Shown here in pieces: positions 20,088 to 29,134 of a stretch of 64,000 nucleotides of DNA. A model generated the notes under the pieces. The model made no database searches. It was given only the letters and a program-made list of their open reading frames with translations, and was not told the DNA's origin. Made by a program: the position numbers and the translations under genes. The stretch's first letter is position 1, and each line of letters begins with the position of its first letter. This DNA comes from Fluctibacter corallii (GTDB taxonomy: Bacteria; Pseudomonadota; Gammaproteobacteria; Enterobacterales; Alteromonadaceae). The stretch covers positions 1 to 64,000 of the forward strand of contig NZ_JAOWKX010000011.1 of assembly GCF_025751585.1 (NCBI RefSeq), written 5' to 3'.

Positions 20088-20714
20088 ATGATGACGCGTA
20101 TCACTACAGGTATTTTTATTCTGAGCTTTTTGCTCAGTGCGCAAAGCCGTGCACAAGAGGTTAAAGCGGTGCAACTTTACAGTCAGGATGAACTTATCCA
20201 GATGATTAATAAGAATGAACATCTGGATCGCGTCGTGATGGACCGTTGTCAGCTTGTGCAAGATATCGAGGCACGCGCCGAAACCCTTAAAGTTCCTGCC
20301 TATCAGTTTTTGTGGGGCGACATGCTGGCATGGGGCGTGTGCATTGATGCAGAACCCGCTCGCGGAATCGAATTTATGAAAGATGCGGCTAACCAAGGAC
20401 TACCCGCGGCGCTAGAGCAACTTGGACGGTATTACGCGCAGGGCAAGCTAGTTCAAATGGATAAATCTCGCGCGGTGGTTTACCTTCGAGAAGCGTCTTC
20501 GTTGGGCAACCTAAAGGCGCAAGTGCAGTTGGCTGAATTGTTTTTAGGTGGACATGGCAGCCCATACGATTATGTTGATGCCTATCACTGGTTATACAAT
20601 GCCGTCACCAACGATGAAAAGACACACAAGAAGATTGCCCAATGTTTGGCGGGGTTGGAAAAATTAATGCATCCTAAAGCAGTGCGTCAAGCGAAGCGTC
20701 CGCTCGATAGTTAA
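20088..20714 (+). CDS. motX: Sodium-type flagellar motor protein MotX
   Basis: 208 aa, close to Vibrio MotX (about 211). Signal peptide to residue ~22 (AQSRAQ). Two or three Sel1-like repeats follow, with hallmark stretches NEHLDRVVMDRCQLVQDI, PAYQFLWGDMLAWGVC and QGLPAALEQLGRYYAQGKLV. MotX lies in the periplasmic T ring and, with MotY, holds the PomAB stator around the Na+-driven polar flagellar motor. No other flagellar gene is adjacent, which is usual for motX. Confidence 0.93.
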   Translation: MMTRITTGIFILSFLLSAQSRAQEVKAVQLYSQDELIQMINKNEHLDRVVMDRCQLVQDIEARAETLKVPAYQFLWGDMLAWGVCIDAEPARGIEFMKDAANQGLPAALEQLGRYYAQGKLVQMDKSRAVVYLREASSLGNLKAQVQLAELFLGGHGSPYDYVDAYHWLYNAVTNDEKTHKKIAQCLAGLEKLMHPKAVRQAKRPLDS

Positions 20715-20760
20715 TAAGCAAGCTCTCTTTTGAACTCGCTTTTTCACCTATCCCATGTCG

Positions 20761-21402
20761 CTATTCATGCGCAGGCTGCACAAAGGTTTCAAATTGATTA
20801 GGCAAATAGCTCACTAAGTCTCCCGACAAAGCTACATACTTTGTCATCGCCTGTGGCAGAGACTGGAAAATAACCGGTAATTTCTCGATTAAGCCGTCAT
20901 TGCCCACCCGCTGAGCCTGCTGTTTCGCCAACGGCACATTCGCAAAGGTAGAAAACATTTTCAGGCAGTGGGTTAAATCGCGCTTCATTTCAGGCAAATC
21001 GTCTGGCTGCTTCTTCGCTTTACACTGCCAAGCATGCTGCCATACACCTTCTAATTGCGCATGCGCTGACAATAATCCGGCTAAAAATTGGCATGCGGGT
21101 GCGTGAAGATCTTCGGCGTAGTCGCAATGGGGTGGCAATACAATGGTTTCGTCACGCATATGTTGAAGCTGAAATTGCAATAACGACATAAGCACATGGC
21201 TTAACGTGTCGGCTTGTTCCGTTGATGCGAGTTGCCCTCGTGCTTTTAATGCCCACACTAACCACTGTTCGGGCATGGGAATTTCAGGCGCTGACGACAC
21301 GCCAAAAATGAGTCCACGAACAAAATATGCATCCTCAATGATACCCTTTAATTCGCCTTCACATAGGCGTTCTAATTCGTTTAGCGCTTCTGCTTCGTTC
21401 AA
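20761..21402 (-). CDS. UPF0149 (YgfB/YecA-like) family protein
   Basis: 213 aa, all-helical. The family pattern shows in the N-terminal GIIEDAYFVRGLIFGVSSAPEIPMPEQWL-like region (key words VRGLIFG, PEQWL) and the later APACQFLAGLLSAHAQLE segment. There is no C-terminal SEC-C zinc motif (CxCxS...CC/CH), so it resembles YgfB more than YecA. Function is unknown. It converges on motX and is divergent from the Zur-controlled receptor gene. Confidence 0.72.
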   Translation of the reverse strand: MNEAEALNELERLCEGELKGIIEDAYFVRGLIFGVSSAPEIPMPEQWLVWALKARGQLASTEQADTLSHVLMSLLQFQLQHMRDETIVLPPHCDYAEDLHAPACQFLAGLLSAHAQLEGVWQHAWQCKAKKQPDDLPEMKRDLTHCLKMFSTFANVPLAKQQAQRVGNDGLIEKLPVIFQSLPQAMTKYVALSGDLVSYLPNQFETFVQPAHE

Positions 21403-21547
21403 AGCCCTGTCTCTCTATTTGTTCTCTGAAAGCAATGTCATCTCAGACTACACTCATAGTATGTGTGGGAATCGTCTGATGAAAGCGAATTATAACGATT
21501 TGTTTATTTTTATGTAAAAAAGACTTGATTCAGGATAAGCACATAGT

Positions 21548-21577
21548 GTTACTATATAACAAAAGTTATAATATAAC
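21548..21577 (+). promoter_or_regulatory. Two tandem Zur operators
   Basis: GTTATAATATAAC (21565-21577) matches the core of the gammaproteobacterial Zur box exactly and is palindromic. A second, slightly imperfect copy, GTTACTATATAAC, is at 21548-21560, 17 bp away centre to centre. They lie 20-49 bp before the receptor start and should overlap its promoter, so zinc-loaded Zur would repress it. Confidence 0.85.
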
Positions 21578-21596
21578 ATTCTATTCAGAGGCATCC

Positions 21597-23858
21597 ATGA
21601 AAACACCTGCATTGTCATTAATCGGTTTAGCCGTGATGACCAATATGGCGCTGGCACAAGACAAAATTACGCATAAGGACGAGTCAGAACTTGAGAAGCT
21701 AGTTATTACCGCATCTCCTTTATCTCGCTCAGTTTTAGAGTCAGCGACACCAGTGACAATTATTGCGGGTGAAGAACTTAAGAATAAGATTTCTCCAACA
21801 CTAGGCGAAACCCTAAAAGATTCACCCGGCGTACACAGTTCTTACTTTGGGCCGGTATCAAGCAGCCCCATCATTCGAGGTTTAGATGGCCCTCGCGTAA
21901 AAGTGGTTCAAAACGGGCTTGATGTATCGGATGCGTCTCGCGTTGGCCCAGATCATATCGTCTCTACAGAGACATCCACTGCAACGCAAATCGAGATACT
22001 CCGTGGCCCTGCAACATTGCTTTACGGAAGCGGTGCAATAGGCGGCGTTGTGAACGTGGTAGACAATAGACTGCCTTACGAGCGCCGCGAAGAAACCGAC
22101 GTTGAAGTTCTTTACTTGCACGATACTGTGTCAGACGAGAACACGGTGTCTTTAAACGCCGATGGCGGAACAGGCAACTTTGTTTGGCACGTTGATGGCT
22201 TTAAACGTAAAACCAATAATTATTCGCTACCTGATGGCATCCGTCACGATGATATTCACGAAGAAGATGAACATGATGGTGACGCGCATCTTGACGAATT
22301 AGATAGTTCATTTATTGATGCAAATGGCTTTACTGTCGGTATGGGTTACGTAACCGACGACACCCGCTTCGCATTTTCTTATGGCAAACTAAAAAGCGAT
22401 TATGGCATTCCCGGCCACAGTCACGGTGGTCACGGTGAAGAAGCTCATGAAGGCGAAGACCACGACGAAGATCATGACGAAGCACATGGCGACGAAGCAC
22501 ATGGCGACGAAGCACATGGCGAGGAAGCACATGGCGAGGAAATCAGTGTATTTGGTCGACTCGACCAAGACAGATATCAAGCGAAAATCGACTGGTTAAA
22601 TCTTGATGGCTTTTTCACTGAAGTTCACTTGCACGGTGCCTATACAGACTATACACATGCTGAAATTGAAGGAAATGAAGTCGGCACGGAGTTTTTCAAC
22701 GAAACCTTTGAATCGCGTCTTTGGGCTAAACACGAACCCATAATGGGTTGGCATGGCGTCGTGGGTGTGACAATGACCCAAAGCGACTTTTCAGCACAAG
22801 GTGAAGAAGCGTTCACGCCCCCAAGCGACACTGACGTGTTAGCCTTATTCGTTCTTGAAGAAAAACGCACGGGTAATTTCTTATGGCAACTCGGTGCCAG
22901 AATTGAAGACGAAACCATTAAACCTGAAGACATTGAACACGCTCACGAAACGGAAGAAGAACATGACGCTCATGAGTTGAACATTGATGAGCAGTCTTTC
23001 ACTGCATTTAGCTTGTCTGCGGGCGTGGTGTATTCTTTGGCAGACAATCAAACAGTTGCATTCAATTACGCACGTTCAGAGCGTGGATTATCGGCAGCTG
23101 AACTGTTCGCGAATGGACCTCACATCGGCACCAACACTTACGAAGTCGGTGCTTTTTATGACATTGAGATGCACGATGGTGACGCAGAAATTATTACAGG
23201 CGCAATATCGGTAAAAGAAGAGATTTCTAATAATCTCGATATAACCTATCGCGCACAAACGCGCCACACCGACTTCTCAGTCAGTGTGTTTTACAACGAT
23301 GTAGACAATTACGTTTTCCAACAAGACACTGGCTTATTTGCAGAAGACGCCCATGCTCACGATGAGGATCATGCCGACGAAGAGATGCATGAAGAAGAAG
23401 GCGAAGCGTTACCAATTTATCTCTTCAGACAACAAGATGCCAAGCTCTATGGTCTAGAAATGGAATTCGATTGGCATATCAGTGACAGTCTTCGCTTAGA
23501 CACGTTTGCAGATTACACGCGCGCTGAACTAGACAACGGAGAAGACGTGCCGCGTATGCCGCCACTACGTATTTCCAGCGCACTCCATTACGAATTGTCA
23601 GACTGGCATTTTGAATTAGGTGCAACCTATTACGCGAAACAAGACAAGGTTGCGCCAGGTGAGAACGAGACAGACAGCTACACACTAGTGAACTTTGCAG
23701 TCAACTATTACACCTCATTCAATGACACTGACATGACCTTCTTCCTTAAAGGAAACAATGTCACAGATCAGGAGGCACGTGTGCACTCATCATTCTTAAA
23801 AGACGAAGCACCGCTTCCAGGCAGAGGATTTGTAATGGGCACACGTATCACTTTCTAG
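21597..23858 (+). CDS. TonB-dependent zinc receptor, ZnuD-like, with His/Asp/Glu-rich loops
   Basis: 753 aa from MKTPALSLIGLAVMTNMALA (signal peptide). CAGAGG lies upstream of the ATG, and an upstream in-frame start overlaps the Zur boxes. The plug domain has LVITASPLSRSVLESATPVT, PGVHSSYFGPVSSSPIIRGL and EILRGPATLLYGSGAIGGVV. A 22-strand barrel follows and ends in Phe. Extracellular loops are packed with His and acidic residues at about residues 220-240, 275-315, 445-460 and 590-620, as in ZnuD, and probably gather zinc. The Zur boxes upstream agree. It imports metal across the outer membrane using TonB energy. Confidence 0.93.
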   Translation: MKTPALSLIGLAVMTNMALAQDKITHKDESELEKLVITASPLSRSVLESATPVTIIAGEELKNKISPTLGETLKDSPGVHSSYFGPVSSSPIIRGLDGPRVKVVQNGLDVSDASRVGPDHIVSTETSTATQIEILRGPATLLYGSGAIGGVVNVVDNRLPYERREETDVEVLYLHDTVSDENTVSLNADGGTGNFVWHVDGFKRKTNNYSLPDGIRHDDIHEEDEHDGDAHLDELDSSFIDANGFTVGMGYVTDDTRFAFSYGKLKSDYGIPGHSHGGHGEEAHEGEDHDEDHDEAHGDEAHGDEAHGEEAHGEEISVFGRLDQDRYQAKIDWLNLDGFFTEVHLHGAYTDYTHAEIEGNEVGTEFFNETFESRLWAKHEPIMGWHGVVGVTMTQSDFSAQGEEAFTPPSDTDVLALFVLEEKRTGNFLWQLGARIEDETIKPEDIEHAHETEEEHDAHELNIDEQSFTAFSLSAGVVYSLADNQTVAFNYARSERGLSAAELFANGPHIGTNTYEVGAFYDIEMHDGDAEIITGAISVKEEISNNLDITYRAQTRHTDFSVSVFYNDVDNYVFQQDTGLFAEDAHAHDEDHADEEMHEEEGEALPIYLFRQQDAKLYGLEMEFDWHISDSLRLDTFADYTRAELDNGEDVPRMPPLRISSALHYELSDWHFELGATYYAKQDKVAPGENETDSYTLVNFAVNYYTSFNDTDMTFFLKGNNVTDQEARVHSSFLKDEAPLPGRGFVMGTRITF
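22476..22540 (+). repeat. 15-bp tandem repeat coding for a His-rich loop
   Basis: Four consecutive copies of a 15-bp unit (GACGAAGCACATGGC and one-base variants) plus a partial fifth. They encode (D/E)EAHG pentapeptides in an external loop of the zinc receptor. In-frame copy number changes would lengthen or shorten the metal-binding loop. Confidence 0.9.
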
Positions 23859-23876
23859 TTTTTGCTGAGGCAACGG

Positions 23877-23919
23877 CTCATACCAGATTAGCTTGGTTGT
23901 TTGGTATGAGTCGCTTTTT
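23877..23919 (+). terminator. Terminator of the zinc receptor gene
   Basis: CTCATACCA (23877-23885) pairs with TGGTATGAG (23902-23910), a 9-bp stem with a 16-nt loop. It is followed by TCGCTTTTTC. It lies 18 bp after the stop codon. Confidence 0.85.
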
Positions 23920-24010
23920 CTTCCCCTTTCACTCTCTTTCGCTTTTGAGCCACTGCTGATAGGCTGCTACCCTCCCTTCAAACCATTAAAAATACAATCA
24001 GGCAAACAAC

Positions 24011-25204
24011 ATGAAAAAATGGGGTTCGGGATTATTCGTCACCGCGGCATTTATTGGGCCAGGTACAGTTACCACCGCAAGCGTGGCCGGCGCACAATTC
24101 GGATATGCTTTGTTGTGGGCATTAATGCTATCGGTTATCGCGACTGTGGTGCTTCAGGAAATGGCCTCGCGCTTGGGCATGGTAACCCGTCAAGGCTTAG
24201 CTGAAACTCTGCGAGACATTCTGCCTTCTGGACTTCTTCGTATTCTTATTTTATTACTCATTGTAGGTGCCGTTGGACTTGGCAACGCAGCTTATCAATC
24301 GGGAAATATTACGGGTGCAGCGCTAGGCATTAGCCAATCTATTGGCGGCAGCATGACCTTGTGGAGTCTCATAATTCCGTTGATTGCGTCACTGATATTA
24401 TTGTCGGGTAAATATCCTTTAATTGAAAAAGCATTGATTGGATTGGTCGGCATAATGAGTGGCGTATTCCTAGTCACCATGTATGTGACACGGCCGGATT
24501 GGGGTGCGATGATAGCGGGCCTTACGTCTCCCTCTATTCCTGACGGTGCAGTGCTTGTCACGTTTGCATTAATTGGAACCACGATTGTACCGTATAATTT
24601 ATTCTTACACGCCAGTGTCGTTGCAAAGCAGCAAACAGAGGTCTGTAATCCAACTCATTTGCGTCATAATCGTATCGACTCCGCCATATCCATCGGTGCT
24701 GGAGGGTTGATTACATTTGCCGTGATGTCGTGTGCGGCCAGTGTATTTTTTGCGTCAGGATTACCGATAGATGCAGGCAACATAGGCCATCAACTCACAC
24801 CTCTTTTAGGCGACTGGGCGGGCCACTTTTTTTCCCTTGGGCTATTCAGTGCGGGGCTAACCAGTGCCATCACCGCGCCATTAGCTGGCGCCTATGCCGT
24901 ATGCGGTGCATTAGGTTGGTCAACACACTTGAATTCTCGTCGCTTTCAAATGACTTGGTTAGTGATTATGTGGGCGGGCGCACTCGTTGCCACGATGGGA
25001 TTTAAGCCATTAGCAGCCATCGTCTTTGCACAGGCAGCCAATGGGTTATTGTTACCCATCATTGCCATATTTTTGATTTGGGCAATGAATAAAGCTACCT
25101 CACTTGGCGAGTATAAAAACGGCATACTCTCGAATAGTGTCGGTAGCTTTGTCGTGTTGTTTGTTGTCGGTTTAGGCGTGTATCGCCTATTCACGGCCTT
25201 TTGA
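24011..25204 (+). CDS. Divergent NRAMP-family metal transporter
   Basis: 397 aa with about 11 membrane segments. The NRAMP fold is recognisable, but the first unwound helix reads GPGTVTTAS (residues 16-24) where canonical members have DPGN. The TM6 motif reads IVPYNLFLH (about 190-198) where they have (V/A)MPHNLYLH. So the Asp, Asn and Met that coordinate Mn/Fe are replaced. Substrate is therefore uncertain: another divalent ion such as Mg, or a different coordination scheme. It follows the zinc receptor but has its own start after a terminator. It overlaps the converging lyase gene by 18 bp. Confidence 0.85.
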   Translation: MKKWGSGLFVTAAFIGPGTVTTASVAGAQFGYALLWALMLSVIATVVLQEMASRLGMVTRQGLAETLRDILPSGLLRILILLLIVGAVGLGNAAYQSGNITGAALGISQSIGGSMTLWSLIIPLIASLILLSGKYPLIEKALIGLVGIMSGVFLVTMYVTRPDWGAMIAGLTSPSIPDGAVLVTFALIGTTIVPYNLFLHASVVAKQQTEVCNPTHLRHNRIDSAISIGAGGLITFAVMSCAASVFFASGLPIDAGNIGHQLTPLLGDWAGHFFSLGLFSAGLTSAITAPLAGAYAVCGALGWSTHLNSRRFQMTWLVIMWAGALVATMGFKPLAAIVFAQAANGLLLPIIAIFLIWAMNKATSLGEYKNGILSNSVGSFVVLFVVGLGVYRLFTAF

Positions 25205-26323
25205 TAGTCGCCTGACAGCTTCTTCTAGATCGGTGCGCGGACAGGCGAAGTTTAATCTTACGCACTGTTTGTCGCCAAAATCAGCACCTGGCGAAGGGCC
25301 TACGCCCAACTCTTCGAAATACTGCATCGGGTTATCTACTCCCAAGCCCGATGCATCAACCCAAGCCAGAAACGTTGCCTCGGAGGGGATCACCGACAAG
25401 CCCGGTAGTTGATTGATTTGCTCACATAAGTAATCACGATTTGCACGCAAATAATCAATTTGTGCTGCATGCCAATCGTCACATTCTGTTAATGCCGCTT
25501 CTGTAGCCACCAGCCCAAGAATAGTCACCCAAGGTAAGTGCCCTAACGCGGCTTGCGAGAATCGCCGTCTAAGGGTTTTATCAGGAATGATCGCAAATGC
25601 CGTACCTAAACCAGCAATATTGAACGTTTTGCTGGCTGCCATTAAAGTAACAGACCGATTCGAAAGTTCAGGAACGCGGCCAGCAGGAATATGTTTGGCG
25701 TTCTCATCTAGAATCAAGTCACAGTGTATTTCATCAGAACACAACACCACATTATGGGTGACGCAAATATCACGTACGCGCTCAATTTCCGATTCAGTTA
25801 ACACCGAGCCCACAGGATTCATCGGGTTACACAAGATCATTAATTTGGTGTTAGGGTGTTTGGCTTCTTCTTCGAGTCGGTCAAAATCCAATGTATAGCG
25901 GCCATCCTGCATAACGGTAGGAATGTTGATTCCTTCCAGCCCGTTGATGCGCGGAGACGCCAGTAAAGGGGGATAATTAGGCGTTTGAACTAAGACTCTG
26001 TCGCCAGCTTCACACACCGCCTTAGAAGCCACATTGAACCCAGGTACGACACCCGGTATCCACACAATCCAGTCGCTCTCTATGTGCCAATCGTGCTTAT
26101 CGGCTAACCAACGCTGCACAGCTCGATTCGCTGGCTCATACTGTGTCGGCAAATGGTATCCGAATACCCCATGCTCAACACGTTGATGTACTGCATGCTT
26201 AATCGGTTCTGCACATTCAAACTCACTGTCGGCCACCCACATAGGCAGAATGTCTTTGCCACGGTATTTTTCCCACTTGTAAGAATAAGTCTCTTTTCTA
26301 TCGACGGGCTTTGCAAAGTTCAT
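25187..26323 (-). CDS. PatB/MalY-type C-S lyase (aminotransferase class I/II fold)
   Basis: 378 aa. Key features: LPMWVADSEFECAEPI near residue 26, GYHLPTQYEPANRAVQRWL near 55, the Asn-Pro motif CNPMNPVGSVLT near 164, SDEIHCDLIL near 195 and the PLP lysine in SKTFNIAGLGTAFA near 232. Members cleave cystathionine or other cysteine S-conjugates to pyruvate, ammonia and a thiol. MalY also modulates MalT in E. coli. No mal genes are nearby, so PatB-type cystathionine beta-lyase activity is favoured. Confidence 0.9.
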   Translation of the reverse strand: MNFAKPVDRKETYSYKWEKYRGKDILPMWVADSEFECAEPIKHAVHQRVEHGVFGYHLPTQYEPANRAVQRWLADKHDWHIESDWIVWIPGVVPGFNVASKAVCEAGDRVLVQTPNYPPLLASPRINGLEGINIPTVMQDGRYTLDFDRLEEEAKHPNTKLMILCNPMNPVGSVLTESEIERVRDICVTHNVVLCSDEIHCDLILDENAKHIPAGRVPELSNRSVTLMAASKTFNIAGLGTAFAIIPDKTLRRRFSQAALGHLPWVTILGLVATEAALTECDDWHAAQIDYLRANRDYLCEQINQLPGLSVIPSEATFLAWVDASGLGVDNPMQYFEELGVGPSPGADFGDKQCVRLNFACPRTDLEEAVRRLSKGRE

Positions 26324-26418
26324 TCAGGCTCCTTTTCACTGAGTATTAGACGAATTGAACACTCATCATACGGCAATCTATCCGTAGGTTGTAGTTTCCT
26401 TTCCACCAGCTATTTAGG

Positions 26419-26467
26419 TTGATTTGGATCAAATCGTCTCACGACGACATTCAGGATAATAGACTCA
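26419..26467 (+). promoter_or_regulatory. FNR-type activator site and class II promoter
   Basis: TTGATTTGGATCAA (26419-26432) is a perfect match to the FNR consensus TTGATnnnnATCAA. A -10-like GATAAT lies at 26455-26460, giving a start near 26467. That places the FNR box centre at about -41.5, the classic class II activation position. It should drive the DUF2892 gene under low oxygen. Confidence 0.8.
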
Positions 26468-26486
26468 ACCAATGAGGAGAATCATT

Positions 26487-26720
26487 ATGAAACAGAACGT
26501 CGGTATTCTTGATACAGCTATTCGCTCAATCATCGCTTGTGTGCTTTTAACGCTTGCCGTTCAGGATATGTACTCTACAGCAACCAATGTGGCTTTGGTG
26601 ATAGTAGGATTGGCGCTTTGGGTTTCTTGTTCAACGGGTGTGTGTTACATCTACAAAATGCTGGGCATTGATACCTACCCCGATTTTTCTGATGACTCTT
26701 ACGCCGGCACACACAAATAA
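26487..26720 (+). CDS. DUF2892 (YgaP-TM-like) small membrane protein
   Basis: 77 aa from MKQNVGILDTAIRSIIACVL, with AGGAG about 8 bp upstream. Two hydrophobic segments (about residues 10-24 and 28-48) flank a short turn, and WVSCSTGVCYIYKMLGID carries two Cys. This is the transmembrane domain that in YgaP is fused to a rhodanese, but here it stands alone without one. An FNR box upstream suggests induction under oxygen limitation. Confidence 0.82.
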   Translation: MKQNVGILDTAIRSIIACVLLTLAVQDMYSTATNVALVIVGLALWVSCSTGVCYIYKMLGIDTYPDFSDDSYAGTHK

Positions 26721-26723
26721 AGG

Positions 26724-29123
26724 TTAAAAAAGGGTTGCTTGGCGATTGCTTAGTGAATCAAAAGAAAGATCAATAAAAGGAAGGATGGCATCAGCAACGG
26801 GCTTTAACTGTTTGTCGATGTAATGGTCATAATCAGGAGAATGGGTGACATACTCGATAGGTTGAGGCCCGGCTGTTGTAATAATATAGGCAATCGCACC
26901 ACGACGCTGATAGCGCAGCGGCTTTGCCTGCGCTGCGTTTATCTCGTCTGCCAACCTTGCCGCTCTCACATGAGGCGGCACATTTTTTTCGTAACTTTCA
27001 AGCGGCCGCCTCAAGCGCTTTTTGTATACCAACTTTTCATCAAATCTGCCTTGTCGCGTGCCATTAACGACATCGGTGATATAGTCAGTGACGTCTTCTC
27101 CCTTAAAGACCATTTGGTACAGAGTGCGCTGAAACTCTTGCGCTAACTGCGTCCAATCAGACCTGACCGCTTCTAGTCCTTTAAACACCATTTCTTCGGT
27201 GTGATTGTCTGACAATTTAAGTCCTGCGTAGCGTTTTTTACTGCCCGTATCATGACCACGAATCGTTGGCATCAGAAAGTGACGAAAGTAGGTTTCAAAT
27301 TCGATTTCAAGCGCACTGGTGAGACCATATTTTTCAGATAATTCCGTCTGCCACTTTTGATTAATATGTTGTTGCAGCATCACACCAATGTTTTTTGCGT
27401 CTTCTGACGTATGTTCGCCTTTTAACCACACAAACGTTGAGTCTGTGTCGCCATAAATCACGTCAAACCCTTGTGCTTCAATCCACTTTGCGGTGGTTTG
27501 CATAATCTCATGGCCACGCATTGTAATAGAGCTCGCAAGACGCGTATCGTAAAACGGACACCCACCCGACCCTAGCACGCCATAAAATGAGTTCATGAGA
27601 ATTTTGATGGCCTGTGAGCGTGCCGCATCGTTTTGTCGCTTAGCTTCATCACGCTGTGACCACAATGTAGTGATAATGTCAGGCAAGAAGTGCTTTTTGC
27701 GGTGAAATACTGCACCTTTAAAACCAGGAATACTGTCAGTGGGTGTTTTCAATCCTTCATGTAGGCCCAATGGATCAATTTTGAAGGTTCGAATAATGGA
27801 TGGGTAAAGGCTTTTAAAGTCTAGCACCAACACATGTTCGTACAATCCGGGCTTGGAGCTCATGACATATCCGCCGGGGCTTGCCAAGCCTCCATCAAGG
27901 GGACGATTGGGAGATATGTAGCCTGCCCGGTGAAGCTTTGGCAAATATACATTGATAAATGCCGCCACTGATCCGCCTTGCCTATCTAGCTCTAATCCTG
28001 TTAACTGACTACGAAGAACAAGAAAGCTGAGTATGTTCGTTTTCTCGAAAATATCCCAAACCAATTCACAATCAACCAAATTGTATTTGGCTAATTTGAG
28101 TTTGTTGTGCTGAAAATCATGTTTTATGGCAGCAAGACGATTATCGACATCATCACTGTCTTTACCTTTACCCAATAAACTCTGAGCGACAAACTCTAAA
28201 GAGAAACTGTCAAAATGGTAGGTAGCCGTTTTGAGTGCATCAATGCCATCAATCACCATACGGCCCGCAATAGTAACAAATCCAGAAGCGGGTTCATGCC
28301 TACGAGGGCGCCAGCTCATTTTTTCGCCCTCACGTCCCAAATAAAGCGGTACTCTCAAACGCTCTGCGGCTTCATAGAGCACCTTAAAATCAAAATTAAT
28401 GACATTCCAGCCAATAATAATATCAGGATCAATATCTTGAATAAGCAATGCAAATTCACGAAGAAGTTCAGTTTCATCCGCTACCCATTGAAGCCAGTCG
28501 GGCTGAATGTCGGTGTCAGCATTCGACGATATCGGATGCTCAGGCCCAATCATCAACACTTTTTTTAAAGAAGAGCTGCTCACGCCAACTGAATACAGTT
28601 CGCCATGCTCGCTACATTCGATATCTAACGAAATGAGATTGAACGACGGCATGTATTGGCAAGGCGCAATTTTATGGATGTGATAGCTAGGATACCGTGG
28701 GTGATGAGAGCCGGCATGAGAAACCGTTACACGTGCACTGCCGTATACAAACCGCTCCATTAGAAATCGGTCAGACAATCGAATATCATCTTCGTATGTC
28801 TCTATCCCAGCTTCATGCAAACATTGTCGCGCACGGTTCGCCAACATCACTTTGTCGAAATAAAATCCGCACACGGACGTTTGCTCAAAGGTGTTTAAAT
28901 CAAGCGCTTTGCACTCGTGTGCTATACGCGCCTGATTTAACCGTTTGCTGGCCGATTGCTGCTGCTCAGCAATTAAAAAGAAAACACTTTTTTGCGGCGT
29001 AGAAATCAGCTTTACTGGGCCATTGTCGGTCACCAAGGTGTAAGTCAGATAAGAATGTGAGCCCGACTCATCTAAGCCTCGGCTCAACAAAAACCCTTCT
29101 ATCTGCTCATACTGTGAAGCCAT
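26724..29123 (-). CDS. polB: DNA polymerase II (family B)
   Basis: 799 aa, near the E. coli length of 783. The N-terminal exonuclease has ISLDIECSEHGELY near residue 164 and IIGWNVINFDFKVLYEAAER near 236. The polymerase has LDFKSLYPSIIRTFKIDP near 430, the KILMNSFYGVLGS fingers motif near 509 and YGDTDSTFVWLKG near 556. It replicates past lesions and restarts stalled forks, and is SOS-induced in E. coli. It starts 11 bp after the phosphatase gene, so the pair is probably one operon. Confidence 0.97.
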   Translation of the reverse strand: MASQYEQIEGFLLSRGLDESGSHSYLTYTLVTDNGPVKLISTPQKSVFFLIAEQQQSASKRLNQARIAHECKALDLNTFEQTSVCGFYFDKVMLANRARQCLHEAGIETYEDDIRLSDRFLMERFVYGSARVTVSHAGSHHPRYPSYHIHKIAPCQYMPSFNLISLDIECSEHGELYSVGVSSSSLKKVLMIGPEHPISSNADTDIQPDWLQWVADETELLREFALLIQDIDPDIIIGWNVINFDFKVLYEAAERLRVPLYLGREGEKMSWRPRRHEPASGFVTIAGRMVIDGIDALKTATYHFDSFSLEFVAQSLLGKGKDSDDVDNRLAAIKHDFQHNKLKLAKYNLVDCELVWDIFEKTNILSFLVLRSQLTGLELDRQGGSVAAFINVYLPKLHRAGYISPNRPLDGGLASPGGYVMSSKPGLYEHVLVLDFKSLYPSIIRTFKIDPLGLHEGLKTPTDSIPGFKGAVFHRKKHFLPDIITTLWSQRDEAKRQNDAARSQAIKILMNSFYGVLGSGGCPFYDTRLASSITMRGHEIMQTTAKWIEAQGFDVIYGDTDSTFVWLKGEHTSEDAKNIGVMLQQHINQKWQTELSEKYGLTSALEIEFETYFRHFLMPTIRGHDTGSKKRYAGLKLSDNHTEEMVFKGLEAVRSDWTQLAQEFQRTLYQMVFKGEDVTDYITDVVNGTRQGRFDEKLVYKKRLRRPLESYEKNVPPHVRAARLADEINAAQAKPLRYQRRGAIAYIITTAGPQPIEYVTHSPDYDHYIDKQLKPVADAILPFIDLSFDSLSNRQATLF

Positions 29124-29134
29124 GAATATGAAGG

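Noticed and set aside
22330-22580. Overlapping frames with repeated short peptides (HVLRRHV and AMCFVAMCF types)
   Set aside because: Other-frame readings of the 15-bp tandem repeat in the zinc receptor gene.
26324-26418. Possible small gene between the PatB-like lyase and the FNR box
   Set aside because: No frame with a start and plausible composition. It appears to be only promoter DNA.
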